Positions 17,501 through 27,849 of a DNA stretch of 64,000 nucleotides are shown piece after piece. Both the position numbers and the translations under genes were made by a program. The stretch spans positions 13,005-77,004 of the forward strand of contig CAVPLC010000034.1 of NCBI GenBank assembly GCA_963705835.1, in the 5' to 3' direction. The DNA is from Palsa-504 sp963705835. Its GTDB lineage: Bacteria; Actinomycetota; Actinomycetes; Streptosporangiales; Streptosporangiaceae. Below the pieces are notes generated by a model that ran no database searches, was not told where the DNA came from, and saw only the letters and a program-made list of their open reading frames with translations. Every line of letters begins with the position of its first letter. The first letter of the stretch is position 1.

Positions 17501-17777
17501 CCGGGCCTTTGAGTCGGCCCTGCTGGCCACGGGCAGGCTCCAGGCGGCGGCCGGCCGGCATCAGGCCGCCGCGGTCCTGTTCCGCCGGGCGGTGGCCCAC
17601 GAGCCGCTCAACGAGACGGCGCACCGCGAGCTCATGAGCAGCTGGGCGCGGCTGGGCGAGACGGCCCGCGCGATCAGGCACTACGAAGAGCTGACCGAGC
17701 TGCTGCGCGAGCAGGTGGGGGTTCCCCCGGCGGCCGAGACCACGGCGCTTTACCAGCGGCTGATGGCCGCGTCCTGA
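14580..17777 (+). pseudogene. NB-ARC/TPR/BTAD transcriptional regulator (AfsR-like), broken by two compensating frameshifts
   Basis: Read as one gene of about 1,065 residues. It starts at ATG 14580 with GGAG 5 nt upstream (MSLSSAQLPVRLTP), then needs a one-base skip in the CCC at 14619-14621 to join LVGRESELNDIVQAV. The NB-ARC follows (P-loop TGPGGTGKTRLALAA, LLVIDNCEH, LATSREALGV, RLDGLPLAIELAAAR), then about ten TPR-like helix pairs, and a tandem-repeat linker. The last 230 residues, in the original frame, are a BTAD/SARP-like domain (YAKPRELLFLLA, LRELRRALGD, EVGVPPAAETTALYQRL-like ending). A missing base near 16811-16835 makes the second shift. Such proteins are large STAND-type regulators of secondary metabolism. 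No target genes are adjacent. Confidence 0.78.
16866..16945 (+). repeat. 15-bp tandem repeat coding a Gly-Ala-Pro-Glu-Gln linker
   Basis: Five to six imperfect copies of a unit close to GGTGCGCCAGAGCAG. In the downstream frame they code repeats of GAPEQ/GPPEQ, a flexible linker between the TPR region and the BTAD domain; in the upstream frame they code only Arg-rich nonsense. The repeat supports the view that the frame change lies before 16866. Confidence 0.7.
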
Positions 17778-17889
17778 CGGCCCCTCGTCCCGTCCCGCCG
17801 GTCCCCCTGTGATTCCCCCGGTTCCCCCTGTGCCGCTCTGCGACACTGCGTGGACGGCCCAGCCAGACGCCGACAGGAGGTCCTCGCAC

Positions 17890-18348
17890 GTGTTCGATCC
17901 GATCCAGCCGCCCACGGCCCGCTGGCCGCAGGAGGCTCTCGACCTTGTGTCGCAGGCGCTCAGCGACGGAGACCTCGAGGCCGCGCTCGCACAGTACGAG
18001 AGCACCGCCTTGCTGGCGTACTGGCCGTGCTGGGCAGCGCGCGCCGATGGCGATGTCCGCGGCGCCCTGACCCGTTTGATGGCCCTGCGGCTGCCGCTTT
18101 CCGTGCGGATCGCGACCGTGCTGGAAACCCCCGACCTGGCCCTGGTGATCTGCGAGCGACGGGTAACGGGGACCAGCCCGGACGGCGAGCGGGTCCAGCT
18201 GAGCGGGCTGGGCTGCGCCATGGTGCGGCGGCAGCAGGACGGCACCTGGCGGATCGCGGCCGACGCCTGGCAGGTGGCCGCGGAGCTGCCCCCCGACCGC
18301 TGGCTGTCATGCCTGCCCGACGCGAGCACCACGGCCCGTTCGGAATAA
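17890..18348 (+). CDS. NTF2-like (SnoaL/DUF4440-type) protein
   Basis: 152 residues with an NTF2-like pattern: a first helix pair (ALDLVSQALSDGDLEAALAQY), a strand/turn region, and a final curved sheet ending GTWRIAADAWQVA, the usual end of DUF4440/SnoaL proteins. GTG 17890 follows AGGAGG by 9 nt. These folds serve as small hydrolases, isomerases or binding domains; no catalytic role can be assigned. The last codons and stop overlap a copy of the ACCACGG/CGTTCGG element that leads into the next gene. Confidence 0.65.
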   Translation: MFDPIQPPTARWPQEALDLVSQALSDGDLEAALAQYESTALLAYWPCWAARADGDVRGALTRLMALRLPLSVRIATVLETPDLALVICERRVTGTSPDGERVQLSGLGCAMVRRQQDGTWRIAADAWQVAAELPPDRWLSCLPDASTTARSE

Positions 18349-18372
18349 TTGGTTTGTTCTTATAATTCCGCT
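18328..18372 (+). promoter_or_regulatory. ACCACGG/CGTTCGG element (copy B) with TATAAT box before the usp gene
   Basis: ACCACGGCCCGTTCGG at 18328-18343 is followed, 17 nt later, by a perfect TATAAT at 18361-18366. The GTG of the universal stress gene begins 6 nt after that, so transcription would start at or next to the start codon (leaderless). GTTCGG is in the -35 position. The same block, without a clear -10, occurs in other intergenic regions of this window. Confidence 0.55.
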
Positions 18373-18843
18373 GTGGCCGATGCAGAAGGCGGAGCCTTCG
18401 AACTGGGTACCGACGGGCCCATGGTCATCCTGGCCGGGATCGACGGTTCCGTCACGTCGCTGCGGGCCGGGGCGTACGCGGGAGGGCTGGCCCGGCGCCA
18501 GGGCGCCCGCCTCGTCGTCGTGTACGTGGAGCAGCGTTCCGCGTTGTACGGCGCGCCATCCGGCGCCGGCGCGGCCGTGATCGCCGAGCAGGACCGTGCG
18601 CTCGCCGAAACAGCGGCGGACCTGCGCCAGCAGGTCGAGGAGGGAGCCGCCAGGTTCGGCCTGCCGATCACGTTCATCACCGCGGCCGGCGACCCGTACC
18701 ACGAGATACGCCGGATAGCCGACGAGGTCCGTGCCGACGCCGTCATCGTCGGCGCGTCGGCCAAGGCCGGGCACCGGTGGGTGGGGTCGCTGGCGGTCCG
18801 CCTGGTCAAGGCCGGCCGGTGGCCGGTTACCGTCGTTCCCTGA
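18373..18843 (+). CDS. Universal stress protein (UspA family)
   Basis: Single UspA domain of about 156 residues: MVILAGIDGSVTSLRAGAYA at the N-terminus, ARLVVVYVEQRS, then the nucleotide-binding tail IVGASAKAGHRWVGSLAVRLVKAG, close to the ATP-binding GxxGxxxxxxGS(V) pattern but with Ala-Lys-Ala-Gly in the first part. Start at GTG 18373 is placed by the TATAAT box just upstream, which suggests a leaderless message. Cytoplasmic; probably responds to starvation, hypoxia or oxidative stress. Together with Hsp20 and the Rv1733c-like gene further on it recalls dormancy-type gene sets. Confidence 0.88.
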   Translation: MADAEGGAFELGTDGPMVILAGIDGSVTSLRAGAYAGGLARRQGARLVVVYVEQRSALYGAPSGAGAAVIAEQDRALAETAADLRQQVEEGAARFGLPITFITAAGDPYHEIRRIADEVRADAVIVGASAKAGHRWVGSLAVRLVKAGRWPVTVVP

Positions 18844-18876
18844 ACCGAAACGGACATACGGCGGAGGCGATGGGCG

Positions 18877-19623
18877 ATGGGCGTGGCCGTGGTCACCGGG
18901 GCGGGTTCCGGTCTCGGGCGGAGCATCAGCGGGGCGCTGCTGCGCGCCGGCTGGCAGGTCGCGCTGGCGGGCCGCCGGGCCGACGCGCTGGACGAGACCG
19001 CGAGGGCGCCGGGCTGGCCCGCGGAATCGGCGTTCGCCGTCCCGACCGACGTGACGTCGCCGTCGTCGGTCGCCGCCCTGTTCGACCTGGTCCGCCACCG
19101 CTGGGGACGCGTTGACCTGCTGGTGAACAACGCCGGCGTGCCCGGTCCCGCGGGCCCGGCGGACGAGATCGAGCTGGCCGACTGGCAGCGCGTGGTCGAC
19201 ACCAACCTCACCGGCGCCTTCCTGTGCGCTCAGCACGCGGTGCGGATGATGAAGGCCCAGACGCCGCGCGGCGGCCGGATCATCAACAACGGCTCGATAT
19301 CGGCGCACACGCCGCGGCCCGGCAGCATCTGCTACACCGCCACCAAGCACGCGATGACCGGGCTCACCAAGTCCCTGTCGCTGGACGGGCGCGCGTTCGA
19401 CATCGCCTGCGGGCAGATCGACATCGGCAACGCGGCCACCGACATGACGCAGCGGTTCGGCCGCGGCGTGCCGCAGGCCGACGGGTCCATCGCGGCCGAG
19501 CCCACCTTCGACGCCCGGCACGTCGCCGAGGCGGTGCTGTACATGGCCTCGCTGCCGCTGGACGCGAACGTGCAGTTCCTGACCATCACCGCGACCAAGA
19601 TGCCGTACATCGGCCGGGGTTGA
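18877..19623 (+). CDS. Short-chain dehydrogenase/reductase (SDR)
   Basis: Classical SDR of 248 residues. Cofactor site VVTGAGSGLGRS, NNAG at LLVNNAGVPG, catalytic Ser in NNGSISAH and YTATK for the Tyr/Lys pair. GGAGG lies 9 nt before ATG 18877. First gene of a run with acyl-CoA synthetase, PhaC, PhaZ and acyl-CoA dehydrogenase, which suggests a role on a hydroxyacyl or ketoacyl substrate in fatty-acid or polyhydroxyalkanoate metabolism. The exact substrate is unknown. Confidence 0.88.
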   Translation: MGVAVVTGAGSGLGRSISGALLRAGWQVALAGRRADALDETARAPGWPAESAFAVPTDVTSPSSVAALFDLVRHRWGRVDLLVNNAGVPGPAGPADEIELADWQRVVDTNLTGAFLCAQHAVRMMKAQTPRGGRIINNGSISAHTPRPGSICYTATKHAMTGLTKSLSLDGRAFDIACGQIDIGNAATDMTQRFGRGVPQADGSIAAEPTFDARHVAEAVLYMASLPLDANVQFLTITATKMPYIGRG

Positions 19624-19707
19624 GGTTGGCATCCGCGGGTGGCCGGGAGCATGCTTGCGGAGAGGCCGCCTCGGCCGGGATCACGCCGCGGCGCAACTGG
19701 AGGTGCC

Positions 19708-21203
<1,496 letters not shown>

Positions 21204-21207
<4 letters not shown>

Positions 21208-22901
21208 CAGCGGAACAGGCGTGGACCGAGGAGGCGGTCGACGCGGCCGGCGGGCTCGACCTGCTGCTGACCGACGCGGCGCTCGGCATCACGCGGCGCC
21301 TGCGGCCCGACAGCTCCCTGCTGCGGCTGGCCGCCGGGCTGGCCCGCCGCCCGGGGTTCGTCGCCCGCCAGGCGGCACAGTTCGGCAGCGAACTCGGCCA
21401 GATCGCGGCCGGCCGGTCGGCGATCGCGGCCGACCCGCGCGACCGCCGGTTTTCCGATCCGGCCTGGAAGGACAACCCCTTCCTGCGGCGCTCCGTCCAG
21501 GCCTACCTGGCCGCGGCCAAGACCGCCGAGGACCTGGTGGCCGGGGCCGAGCTGGGCTGGCGCGACGACACGCGGCTGAAGTTCCTGCTCACCAACCTGG
21601 TCGCCGCGGCCGCGCCGAGCAACAATCCCGTGCTCAGCCCGGCCGCCTGGAAGGCCGCCATCGACACCGGCGGCGAGAACGCCGTCCGCGGCCTGCGGGC
21701 CCTGGCCTCGGACCTGGCCACCTCGCCGCGGGTGCCGTCGATGGTGCCCGCGGGCTCCTTCGAGGTGGGTAGGGACCTGGCCGTCACGCCGGGCGGCGTG
21801 GTGCACTCGAGCGAGGTGTTCGAGCTCATCCAGTACCAGCCCGTCACCGAGAGCGTCCACCGCTACCCGCTGCTGATCGTGCCGCCGATGATCAACAAGT
21901 ACTACATCGTCGACCTGGCCCCCGGGCGCAGCATGGTCGAGTATCTGGTGGGGATGGGCCATCAGGTGTTCGTCATGTCGTGGCGCAACCCCGACGCGAG
22001 GCACCGCGACTGGAACCTGGACACCTACGGCGGCGCCCTGGCCGAGGCGCTGACCGCGGTCCGGGCCATCGCCGCGGCGGCCAAGGTGAACGTGTGCGCG
22101 CTGTGCTCGGGCGGCATCATGGCCTCGATGGTGGCCGCGCACCTGGCCGTGACCGGGCAGCTCGACGAGCTGGCCAGCCTGTGCCTCGGGGTGGCCGTGC
22201 TCGACCAGGAGCAGGCGGGCACCGCGGGGGCGATCATCGACGAGCAGACCGCCGCCGCGGCCATGGCGGTATCCAGCGCCCGCGGCTACCTGGACGGCCG
22301 GGCCCTGGCCGAGGTCTTCGCCTGGCTGCGGCCTGACGACCTGATCTGGAACTACTGGGTCAACAACTACCTGCAGGGAAAGACGCCGCCGGCCTTCGAC
22401 ATCCTGTACTGGAACGCCGACACCACCCGGCTGCCCGCCGGGCTGCACCACGACTTCCTCAAGCTGGGCATGGTCAACGCCCTGACCAAGGCCGACGTGG
22501 CGACGATGCTCGGCTCGCCCGTCGACCTGTCCAAGGTCGACGTGGACGCCTACGTCATCGCGGGCGTCTCCGACCACCTGTGCCCGTGGCAATCGTGCTA
22601 CCGGACGACGCAGCTGCTCGGCGGCCAGGTCAAGTTCGTGCTGTCCAACAGCGGCCACATCGCCTCGATGGTCAACCCGCCGACCAACGCCAAGGCCAGG
22701 TTCCAGACCGCGCCGACCAATCCGGCCGACCCGCGCGAGTTCCTGGCCGAGGCGACCACGGTGGCGGGGAGCTGGTGGTCGGACTACTCGTCCTGGCTGG
22801 CCGAGCACGGCGGGGGGCAGAAGAAGAGCCCGCGCACGCTCGGCCGCAAGGCCTACCCGGTACAGTGCGCCGCGCCAGGAACCTATGTTCACGACCACTA
22901 A
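21204..22901 (+). CDS. phaC: Polyhydroxyalkanoate synthase (PhaC family)
   Basis: 565-residue alpha/beta-hydrolase-fold polymerase that links 3-hydroxyacyl-CoA units into PHA. The lipase-like box carries the catalytic Cys in ALCSGGIMAS; other class I/II marks are PPMINKYYIVDLAPGRSMVE, VFVMSWRNPD, the catalytic Asp in VIAGVSDHLCPW and the late His in LSNSGHIASMVNPP, with WWSDYSSWLAEHGG near the end. ATG overlaps the ligase stop, and the 3' end overlaps the depolymerase gene by 17 bases. No phasin or PhaA/PhaB genes are adjacent, so monomers may come from fatty acids. Confidence 0.93.
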
Positions 22902-23736
22902 GGTCCGCAGCATCGCCGTCAACGGCACGCAGCTGCGCGTCGCGGTGCGGCCTGGCCGGTCCAAGGGGCTGGGCCTGAAGCTGGCCGCGCCGGCGCCGCG
23001 GGTCCCGCTGCTGCTGATCAACGGCATCGGCGCCAGCCTGGAGCTGCTCGAGCCGTTCGTGCGCGAGCTCGACCCGGCCCTGGACGTGATCCGGTTCGAC
23101 CCGCCAGGGGTCGGCGGCTCGGCCCCGCCGGCCGGGCCCTACCGGTTCACCGGGCTGTGCACCCTGATCGCGGACATGCTGACCGAGCTGGGCCACGACC
23201 AGGTCGACGTGCTGGGCATCTCCTGGGGCGGCGGCGTGGCCCAGCACTTCGCCGCCTTCCAGCGCGCTCGCTGCCGCCGGCTGGTGCTGGTGGCCACGGC
23301 GACCGGCTCGCTGATGGTGCCGGGCAAGCCGTCGGCGCTCGTCCACATGGTCACGCCGCGGCGCTACCTGGACGCCAGGTACCTGTACCGGTTCGCGGGC
23401 GACCTGTACGGCGGTTCGGCCCGGGAGGACCCCGAGCGGATCGCCGCGGCGATGCACGACGGCAACCGGGTCGGCCCGTCGCGCGGGTACCTGTATCAGC
23501 TCACCGCGGGCGCGGGCTGGACCAGCCTGCCGTTCCTGCCGCTGCTGCGCCAGCCGACGCTCATCATCGCCGGCGACGACGACCCGATCATCCCGCTGGC
23601 CAACGCCAGGCTGATGAAACTGCTCATCCCGAAATCGCGGCTGCACGTCTACCACGGCGGCCACCTCGGCCTGGTAACCGAGGCGGCGGACCTGGCCCCG
23701 GTGGTGGACGACTTCCTGGCCGCTTTAGTTACCTAG
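22885..23736 (+). CDS. Poly(3-hydroxyalkanoate) depolymerase-like alpha/beta hydrolase
   Basis: 284-residue intracellular-type hydrolase. Nucleophile elbow GISWGGG, oxyanion region LLINGIGASLELLEPF, acid Asp in IIAGDDDPIIP and the catalytic His in HGGHLGLVTE match the PHA depolymerase branch. Placement right after phaC (17-base overlap) supports a role in mobilising stored polymer or removing misplaced chains. No signal peptide. Confidence 0.87.
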   Translation: MFTTTKVRSIAVNGTQLRVAVRPGRSKGLGLKLAAPAPRVPLLLINGIGASLELLEPFVRELDPALDVIRFDPPGVGGSAPPAGPYRFTGLCTLIADMLTELGHDQVDVLGISWGGGVAQHFAAFQRARCRRLVLVATATGSLMVPGKPSALVHMVTPRRYLDARYLYRFAGDLYGGSAREDPERIAAAMHDGNRVGPSRGYLYQLTAGAGWTSLPFLPLLRQPTLIIAGDDDPIIPLANARLMKLLIPKSRLHVYHGGHLGLVTEAADLAPVVDDFLAALVT

Positions 23737-23748
23737 GGGAGAACACCC

Positions 23749-24939
23749 ATGACAAGCTCCGGCCAGCCGGTCGTCACCGGCGCCGACTTCTACCTGATCG
23801 AGCGGTCGCTCGACCCCGCCGACCGCCAGCTTCTGCTGCGGGTCAGGGAGTTCATGGAAAAGTCGGTTCAGCCGGTCATCAACCACTACTGGACCAGGGA
23901 GGAGTTCCCGCACGACCTGGTGCCGGGCCTGCGCCAGCTCGGCATCGCGGGCATGGCGTACTCCGGATACGGCTGCCCCGGGGTCAAGAACCTGCTGGAC
24001 GGCATGATCGCGATGGAACTGGCGCGCGTCGACTCGTCGATCGCGACGTTCTTCGGCGTGCACAGCGGCCTGGCCATGGGGTCCATCTACCTGTGCGGGT
24101 CGGAGGAGCAGAAACAGCGCTGGCTTCCCTCGATGGCCCGGATGGAGAAGATCGGGGCGTTCGGGCTGACCGAGCCCGAGGTCGGGTCCGGGGCCGCGGG
24201 CGGCCTGACCACCACGGCCCGGCGGGACGGCGGCGACTGGGTCCTTGACGGGCAGAAGAAGTGGATCGGCAACGCCACGTTCGCCGACTACGTGGTCATC
24301 TGGGCCCGGTCGCTCGAGGACGGGCAGGTCAAGGGCTTTGTGGTGGAGAAGGGCACGCCGGGATTCGAGGCTTCGAAGATGCGCGACAAGATCGCGCTGC
24401 GGGTGGTCCAGAACGCCTACATCACCCTGGACGGAGTCCGTGTTCCCGAGGAGAACCGGCTGCAGGGGGCGAACACCTTCCGCGACACCGCCGCGGTGCT
24501 CCGGCTGACCCGGGGCGGCGTGGCCTGGATGGCCACCGGCTGCGCCCGCGGCGCCTACGAGCACGCGCTGGCCTACGCCCGGCAGCGCCAGCAGTTCGGC
24601 CGCCAGATCGCGGGCTTCCAGCTCGTGCAGGACCTGCTGGTGCGGATGCTGGCCAACGTCACCTCGTCGGCCTGCCTGTGCGCGCAGCTGGCCGCGCTGC
24701 AGCAGGACGGCCTGGCCGAGGACCATCACTCCGCGCTGGCCAAGGCGTTCTGCACGGTCCGGATGCGGGAGGCGACCGGGTGGGCCCGCGAGCTGCTGGG
24801 CGGCAACGGGATCCTGCTGGAGAATCACGTGGGACGGTTCGTCGCCGACTCCGAGGCGATCTACTCCTACGAGGGCACCCGCGAGATCAACACGCTGATC
24901 GTGGGCCGCGCGATCACCGGCACCAGCGCGTTCGTGTGA
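23749..24939 (+). CDS. Acyl-CoA dehydrogenase (glutaryl-CoA dehydrogenase-like branch)
   Basis: 396-residue FAD-dependent acyl-CoA dehydrogenase. FGLTEPEVGSGAAG binds flavin, KKWIGNATFADYVVIWARS is the substrate/flavin region, RQQFGRQIAGFQLVQD is the signature helix, and the catalytic glutamate is in YEGTREINTLIVGR near the C-terminus. GGGGAG lies before ATG 23749. It closes the PHA/fatty-acid operon and would introduce the double bond in an acyl-CoA chain. The branch resembles glutaryl-CoA dehydrogenase, but no decarboxylation-specific residue can be checked here. Confidence 0.9.
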   Translation: MTSSGQPVVTGADFYLIERSLDPADRQLLLRVREFMEKSVQPVINHYWTREEFPHDLVPGLRQLGIAGMAYSGYGCPGVKNLLDGMIAMELARVDSSIATFFGVHSGLAMGSIYLCGSEEQKQRWLPSMARMEKIGAFGLTEPEVGSGAAGGLTTTARRDGGDWVLDGQKKWIGNATFADYVVIWARSLEDGQVKGFVVEKGTPGFEASKMRDKIALRVVQNAYITLDGVRVPEENRLQGANTFRDTAAVLRLTRGGVAWMATGCARGAYEHALAYARQRQQFGRQIAGFQLVQDLLVRMLANVTSSACLCAQLAALQQDGLAEDHHSALAKAFCTVRMREATGWARELLGGNGILLENHVGRFVADSEAIYSYEGTREINTLIVGRAITGTSAFV

Positions 24940-24946
24940 CCAGGGC

Positions 24947-25093
24947 TCACGGGGGCCTGGCCGCCCCGAAGCCGCACCCGGCGGCGTGGCCCTCGGTTAC
25001 GATGGCCCCGCACTCGGGGCACACCAGGTGGGCCCAGCAGGCCGCCTCCCCGCCTTCTGCGGCTTCGGCGTCCTGGGCCGGCTCATCGAGCAC
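24947..25093 (-). CDS. Small Cys/His-rich (zinc-ribbon-like) protein, 48 aa
   Basis: GTG 25093 follows GGGAGG by 6-7 nt. The product is 48 residues: an acidic first half, then CWAHLVCPECGAIVTEGH and a final AAGCGFG. Four cysteines and two histidines in this spacing suggest a zinc-binding knuckle, as in many short actinobacterial proteins near regulators. It ends 7 bases after the acyl-CoA dehydrogenase on the opposite strand and starts 36 bases past the stop of the MEDS regulator gene, with which it may be co-transcribed. Confidence 0.6.
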   Translation of the reverse strand: MLDEPAQDAEAAEGGEAACWAHLVCPECGAIVTEGHAAGCGFGAARPP

Positions 25094-25129
25094 GACCGGC
25101 CTCCCTTCAGGGCCACGAGGATGTCGCGG

Positions 25130-26203
25130 TCAACGCGACGGCCTGCGCAGCTCCACCCATACGGCCTTGGCCGCCGGGCCCAGCGGCTCGACTCCCCACC
25201 GGCTGGCGAGCGCGTCCACCGCTCCCAGCCCGTGCAGCGGCGCGGCGGGCAGCGCCGCTCCGGCTGGCGCCGGGCTCGTGTCCTGCACCGAGATCCGCAG
25301 CACGCCGGGCCAGGCCGCGAGGTCCACGGTGAAGCCGGAGCGCGCGTGGACGATGGCGTTGGCGGCCAGTTCGGTCACGACCAGGGCGGCGTCGTCGGCC
25401 AGGTCGGCGGCGCCCAGCCGCGGCAGGGCGCCGACCGCGAAATGACGGGCGGCCGCGGGCGCCTCGCGGTGGAACGCGAACGTCCGCGTCGCGCCCCGTG
25501 CGGCGGCCCGCGCCGAGGCAGAGTCGCGGGGCCAAGGGCCGAGCACCTCGTGGTGCAGCCGGCACATCTCGGCGAACGCGTCCAGGTGACCGTCACGGAT
25601 GACCGATTCGGCGGGGTAGCCGCAGAACAGCGAGAAGGGGTGCCGCCGGAGGAGACCGTCCCACATCTGCTCGAGCTGGACGGCCGCGCTGACCAGCCCG
25701 GCGTCCCAGAGCAGGGCGACCATTTCCCCGTAGGCGCTGACCGGCCGGGTCCTTGCCCCGTCCTGGCCGGCCCGCCTGATCAGGCCGCCGATCTCGGCCT
25801 CGAAGGCGCCACCGTCGAGCCGGTCACCGGTCATCAGCGCGCGCAGCGTCTCGTCCGCGTCCAGGGCCAGGTAGGCGCCGCGGCCGGCGGCCGCGTCCAG
25901 GTCGGCGCCGGCGCCGGCGCCGGTCAGCCGCGCCAGCCGCGCCTCGAAGGCGCGCCGGTGCGCCTGGGTGGCGATGACGATCGCCACGCCGCCGCCGTCC
26001 AGCGCCTCCCGCAGGTAGGCGGCCACCCGGTCAGCGAGTTCCTCCTCGTGCCCGTAGAACTGGACGACGTGGCCGAAGTTGCCGTGCTCAGTCGCTACCA
26101 CCATTTCTCCAGACCAACTATCTGGCGAAAGCCCGACGCTCGAACTCATCGCCATACCTGCCCCGCAATCGCCGCTACATTCATGATGCGCCAAGATCGT
26201 CAC
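25130..26203 (-). CDS. MEDS-domain sensor with C-terminal RsbW-like ATPase domain
   Basis: About 357 residues. Residues 45-205 form a MEDS domain (HVVQFYGHEEELADRVAAYL, YLALDADETL, YGEMVALLWDAG, FSLFCGYP), the sensor of DcmR-type regulators. Residues 250-357 form a GHKL ATPase like anti-sigma kinases: N-box VVTELAANAIVHARSG, a G1-like VQDTSPAP and GLGAVDALASRWGV. Such proteins tie a small-molecule or C1 signal to partner-switching sigma control. The start is uncertain (GTG 26203, or ATGs near 26155). It could phosphorylate the STAS proteins coded at 38-40 kb and 55.6 kb; that link is inference. Confidence 0.85.
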   Translation of the reverse strand: MTILAHHECSGDCGAGMAMSSSVGLSPDSWSGEMVVATEHGNFGHVVQFYGHEEELADRVAAYLREALDGGGVAIVIATQAHRRAFEARLARLTGAGAGADLDAAAGRGAYLALDADETLRALMTGDRLDGGAFEAEIGGLIRRAGQDGARTRPVSAYGEMVALLWDAGLVSAAVQLEQMWDGLLRRHPFSLFCGYPAESVIRDGHLDAFAEMCRLHHEVLGPWPRDSASARAAARGATRTFAFHREAPAAARHFAVGALPRLGAADLADDAALVVTELAANAIVHARSGFTVDLAAWPGVLRISVQDTSPAPAGAALPAAPLHGLGAVDALASRWGVEPLGPAAKAVWVELRRPSR

Positions 26204-26354
26204 TGATCAGCCGCCCAGCGTCTCGCGGTAGGGTGCGTGGCCGCGGTCTGGCGAGCCCCGTGAATGCGGCGCGCCCTTCTCTGGGCCCGATCTCGGCCCT
26301 GTCCAGCAACAGGTCGCGTATGTCCGGGCACAGGTGAGGCGACGTGACGGGGCG

Positions 26355-27728
26355 CTACAGGCCGAGGCGGCGGGACAGGTCGGAGGCTAGGAGCCCGGCC
26401 GGGTCGAACTCGGCCCGCAGCTTGGCGAACTCGGCCAGCCGCGGGTACATCTCGGCCAGGACGTCGGGCGGCACCCGCGAGTCCTTGGCCAGGTAGACAC
26501 GGCCGCCCGCCTCCACGACGAGGCGGTCGAGCCGGGCCATCAGGCCGGCCAGGCCCGGCGTGCGCGCGGGGAAGTCCAGCGCGAGCGTCCAGCCGGCCAT
26601 GGGAAACGAGAGCAGCCCGGGATCACCCTCGCCGAACCTCTTGAGCACGGTCACGAACGACGGCGCGTGCGCCTGGCTGACCAGCTCGAACGACCGCCGC
26701 ACGGCGGCCTCCCGGCCGAACGGCAGGACGTACTGGTACTGCCGGAAGCCGCCCGGGCCGTAGACGCGGTTCCAGTTCCTGATCCCGTCCAGCGGGTGGA
26801 AGAACGTGCCGATCGTCTGCAGTTCCCCGCGGCGCGAGCGCGGCGCCTTGCGGTACCACGCCTCGTTGGCCAGGGCCACCGTGTACCGGTTGATCAGCCC
26901 GGGCGGGAAGCCGGCCGGCACGCCCACCCGGGCGCCGGGCCGGAACGCGAACGGATCGGCGCGGTCCGCGGGCGCCAGGTCGGCCGGCTCGGCGAAGTCG
27001 CCGCTGGTGATCACCGAACGCCCCAGCCCCGCGCCCCGGGCCAGGCTGTCCGACCAGGCCACCGTGTAGCCGTAGCGGCGGTCGTGCTCGGCCAGCACGG
27101 CCATCGTCTCGTCGATGTCGGCCGTGCGTACCGTGTCCACCCGGACCCGCGAGGTGGCGACCTGCTTGAGCTGGATCGTGGCCCGCACGATGAGCCCGGT
27201 CAGCCCCATGCCGCCCGCCGTGGCCCAGAACAGCGCGGGATCGGACTGTTCGGTCACCGTCCGCGGCTCGCCGCCGGGCAGCAGGATCTGCAGCGACAGG
27301 ACGTGCCGGGCGAAACTGCCCGCCACGTGGTGATTCTTGCCGTGCACGTCGGCGGCGATCGCGCCGCCGACGGTCACCTGCCGGGTGCCCGGCGAGACCG
27401 GCACGAACCACCCCGCGGGCAGCCCCGCGACCATGAGCTGTTCCAGGCTGACGCCCGCCTCGCAGGTCACCAGGCCGCTCGCTGCGTCCAGGTCAATGAT
27501 CCGGTTCAGCCGCGCGGTCGAGATCACCACGCCGCCCGCGCACTGGGCCGCGTTGTTGTAGCTGCGGCCGAGGCCGCGGGGGATCACGCCGCGGCGGGCG
27601 GCCCCGTGGTCCAGCAGTTCGTGGCCCAGCAGTTCGGCGGCGCTCGCCGCGCTGGCCGGCTCGGCCAGTTCGGCCGACGACGGCGAGACCCGGCCCCAGC
27701 CGGTGAGCCTGACGGTTCGGCCTGGCAT
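26355..27728 (-). CDS. FAD-linked oxidase, DprE1-like (decaprenylphosphoryl-ribose oxidase homologue)
   Basis: 457 residues with the vanillyl-alcohol-oxidase type FAD domain: RGLGRSYNNAAQ, PGTRQVTVGGAIAADVHGKN, HVLSLQILLPGG, ATAGGMGLTGLIVRATI. The C-terminal part (FHPLDGIRNWNRVYGPGGF, QYQYVLPFG, YLAKDSRV) follows DprE1, which oxidises decaprenylphosphoryl-ribose on the way to arabinan donors. Homologues outside Corynebacteriales exist with unproven substrates. No DprE2 reductase gene is next to it, so the pathway is not certain. ATG 27728 lies 121 bases from a divergent secreted-glycosidase gene. Confidence 0.82.
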   Translation of the reverse strand: MPGRTVRLTGWGRVSPSSAELAEPASAASAAELLGHELLDHGAARRGVIPRGLGRSYNNAAQCAGGVVISTARLNRIIDLDAASGLVTCEAGVSLEQLMVAGLPAGWFVPVSPGTRQVTVGGAIAADVHGKNHHVAGSFARHVLSLQILLPGGEPRTVTEQSDPALFWATAGGMGLTGLIVRATIQLKQVATSRVRVDTVRTADIDETMAVLAEHDRRYGYTVAWSDSLARGAGLGRSVITSGDFAEPADLAPADRADPFAFRPGARVGVPAGFPPGLINRYTVALANEAWYRKAPRSRRGELQTIGTFFHPLDGIRNWNRVYGPGGFRQYQYVLPFGREAAVRRSFELVSQAHAPSFVTVLKRFGEGDPGLLSFPMAGWTLALDFPARTPGLAGLMARLDRLVVEAGGRVYLAKDSRVPPDVLAEMYPRLAEFAKLRAEFDPAGLLASDLSRRLGL

Positions 27729-27849
27729 GGTCAGGGATACTACCCGGCCGGACCGGCCCGGGCGGCCGGGTCCCGCCGTGGTATAGCGTGATGGGGTTCT
27801 GCCGTCCGCCGCGATGCGGCGGGGCTATCTGACGCACCGGGAGCGCACG

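Noticed and set aside
17796..17832. Direct repeat of GGTTCCCCCTGTG-like units before the NTF2-like gene
   Set aside because: Only two short imperfect copies; not enough to call a site.
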